A stretch of 33,419 nt of DNA from NCBI GenBank assembly GCA_024275515.1, contig JAJRYZ010000006.1, positions 1-33,419 on the forward strand, in the 5' to 3' direction. Made by a program: the position numbers and the translations under genes. The notes below the pieces were generated by a model that searched no databases, was not told the DNA's origin, and saw only the letters and a program-made list of their open reading frames with translations. The DNA is from Spirochaetota bacterium (GTDB taxonomy: Bacteria; Spirochaetota; Spirochaetia; ARS1246). Below, piece after piece: positions 32,717-33,419 of this stretch (its first letter is position 1; each line of letters opens with the position of its first letter).

Positions 32717-33419
32717 TTACGGATTATAGTCGATGATGTCGTACGCTTCGCGGATTGCGGCCCGTCCCGCGTTGAAAGACGCGATTTCGCCGGTCGCGAC
32801 CGCCTGGATCAGAATGTTACCGATCGCGGTGGCTTCTTTCGGCCCGGCGTGCACGGGAATTTTCGCCGCCCGGGCGGTGAGACGCGACAGATACTCGTCC
32901 CTGCTTCCGCCGCCGACGATGTACAGCTCGCGTATGCGCGAACCGGTAATCTCCTCGATTTTACCGATGTTTTCGGCGTACTTCGCGGCGAGTCCTTCGT
33001 AGATTCCGCGAACGGTCTCGGACCTGCTCCCCGGAGCGCTCTGCCCGGTCTCGCGGCAGTAGGCGGCGATTCTGTCGGGCATACTGTCTTCGATGACGCT
33101 CGGTTTGAGAAACCGCGGATCGTCGACATCCATTCGGAATCGCGCCGGTCCATTTTCTTCAGCCTCCCGACTCAACTCGTCGTAACTCAAGGCGCCGCCG
33201 GCGCCGTCCCAATGCCGCTTGCATTCCTGGAGTATCCACAGCCCCATGATGTTTTTGAGGAATCGAATGCCCCCGTTGGCCGCGCCTTCGTTGGTAAAAT
33301 TATACTCGCGACTCAGATCGCTGATAATCGGCCGAGGCACCTCGACGCCCACCAGCGACCAGGTCCCCGAACTCAGATAGGCGTAGTCGCTCGCCTCCAC
33401 CGCGGGAACGGCGGCGACG
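32717..33419 (-). CDS. rhaB: Rhamnulokinase, C-terminal part (cut by window edge)
   Basis: About 234 residues of an FGGY-family kinase lie here; the 5' part is beyond the window end. The enzyme phosphorylates L-rhamnulose (and related ketoses) with ATP to the 1-phosphate that rhamnulose-1-phosphate aldolase splits. The second FGGY domain is clear: YLSSGTWSLVGVE, NFTNEGAANGGIRFLKNIMGLW followed by LQECKR, and the ATP site IVGGGSRDEYLSRLTA with EATAIGN. The match to RhaB is better than to fuculokinase FucK. It converges with the TetR gene. With fucI and fucU nearby but no fucK in view, it might also serve fuculose. Confidence 0.9.
   Translation of the reverse strand, partial: VAAVPAVEASDYAYLSSGTWSLVGVEVPRPIISDLSREYNFTNEGAANGGIRFLKNIMGLWILQECKRHWDGAGGALSYDELSREAEENGPARFRMDVDDPRFLKPSVIEDSMPDRIAAYCRETGQSAPGSRSETVRGIYEGLAAKYAENIGKIEEITGSRIRELYIVGGGSRDEYLSRLTARAAKIPVHAGPKEATAIGNILIQAVATGEIASFNAGRAAIREAYDIIDYNP

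Noticed and set aside
1-33419. tRNA, rRNA, CRISPR arrays, transposases, phage genes or attachment sites
   Set aside because: None seen on reading through the window; no regularly spaced repeats and no recombinase-like proteins.

Overview
This window looks like chromosomal DNA of a free-living, GC-rich spirochaete (Spirochaetales/Spirochaetaceae-like). That is an inference, and no rRNA is present to confirm it. It rests on a long PPi-dependent phosphofructokinase with the GGDD signature, a small two-CxxC protein of a type I associate with spirochaetes, LL-diaminopimelate aminotransferase, a MoxR-DUF58-transglutaminase operon, and L-fucose and L-rhamnose catabolic genes. Genes are densely packed, with several 4-base stop/start overlaps. 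I see no tRNA, rRNA, CRISPR array, insertion sequence or phage gene. The window is mostly metabolic and envelope genes, with one striking signalling/haem pair.

Layout. 1-2803 (+): PPi-phosphofructokinase and a PfkB-family sugar kinase. 2811-5332 (-): sn-glycerol-1-phosphate dehydrogenase and an iron-type alcohol dehydrogenase, overlapping by 4 bases. 5434-6710 (+): dCMP deaminase and a secreted protein of unknown function. 6771-8062 (-): a 66-aa zinc-ribbon-like protein, a ~400-base gap with nested inverted repeats, and MTA/SAH nucleosidase. 8150-11506 (+): dapL, a membrane class III adenylyl cyclase whose periplasmic sensor carries a CxxCH haem-c motif, and a cytochrome P460-family lipoprotein. 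11598-17725 (+): MoxR ATPase, DUF58, transglutaminase and phosphohexomutase. 17753-19960 (-): ornithine aminotransferase and a MutY-like glycosylase. 20005-21054 (+): histone-deacetylase-like amidohydrolase. 21067-23294 (-): trpS and an AI-2E/PerM family membrane protein. 23295-23726: a 432-base non-coding stretch with two long hairpins and the fucI promoter. 23727-26818 (+): fucI, fucU and an SDR oxidoreductase. 26903-31813 (-): RND/MMPL exporter, beta-barrel protein and LolA-like protein, divergent from a TetR regulator at 31991-32641 (+). 32717-33419 (-): 3' part of rhamnulokinase, cut by the window edge.

How the genes work together. The cyclase and the P460 lipoprotein could form a redox- or NO-related haem sensing unit that makes cAMP. 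The TetR gene sits across a 31-base near-perfect inverted repeat from the LolA-like/barrel/RND operon. That repeat abuts a consensus promoter (TTGACA, 17 bases, TATTAT), so the TetR protein most likely represses an envelope export module. FucI, FucU and RhaB point to methylpentose use, which would feed dihydroxyacetone phosphate and lactaldehyde into PPi-linked glycolysis. The iron-type dehydrogenase might reduce an aldehyde from such a pathway, but nothing in the sequence proves it.
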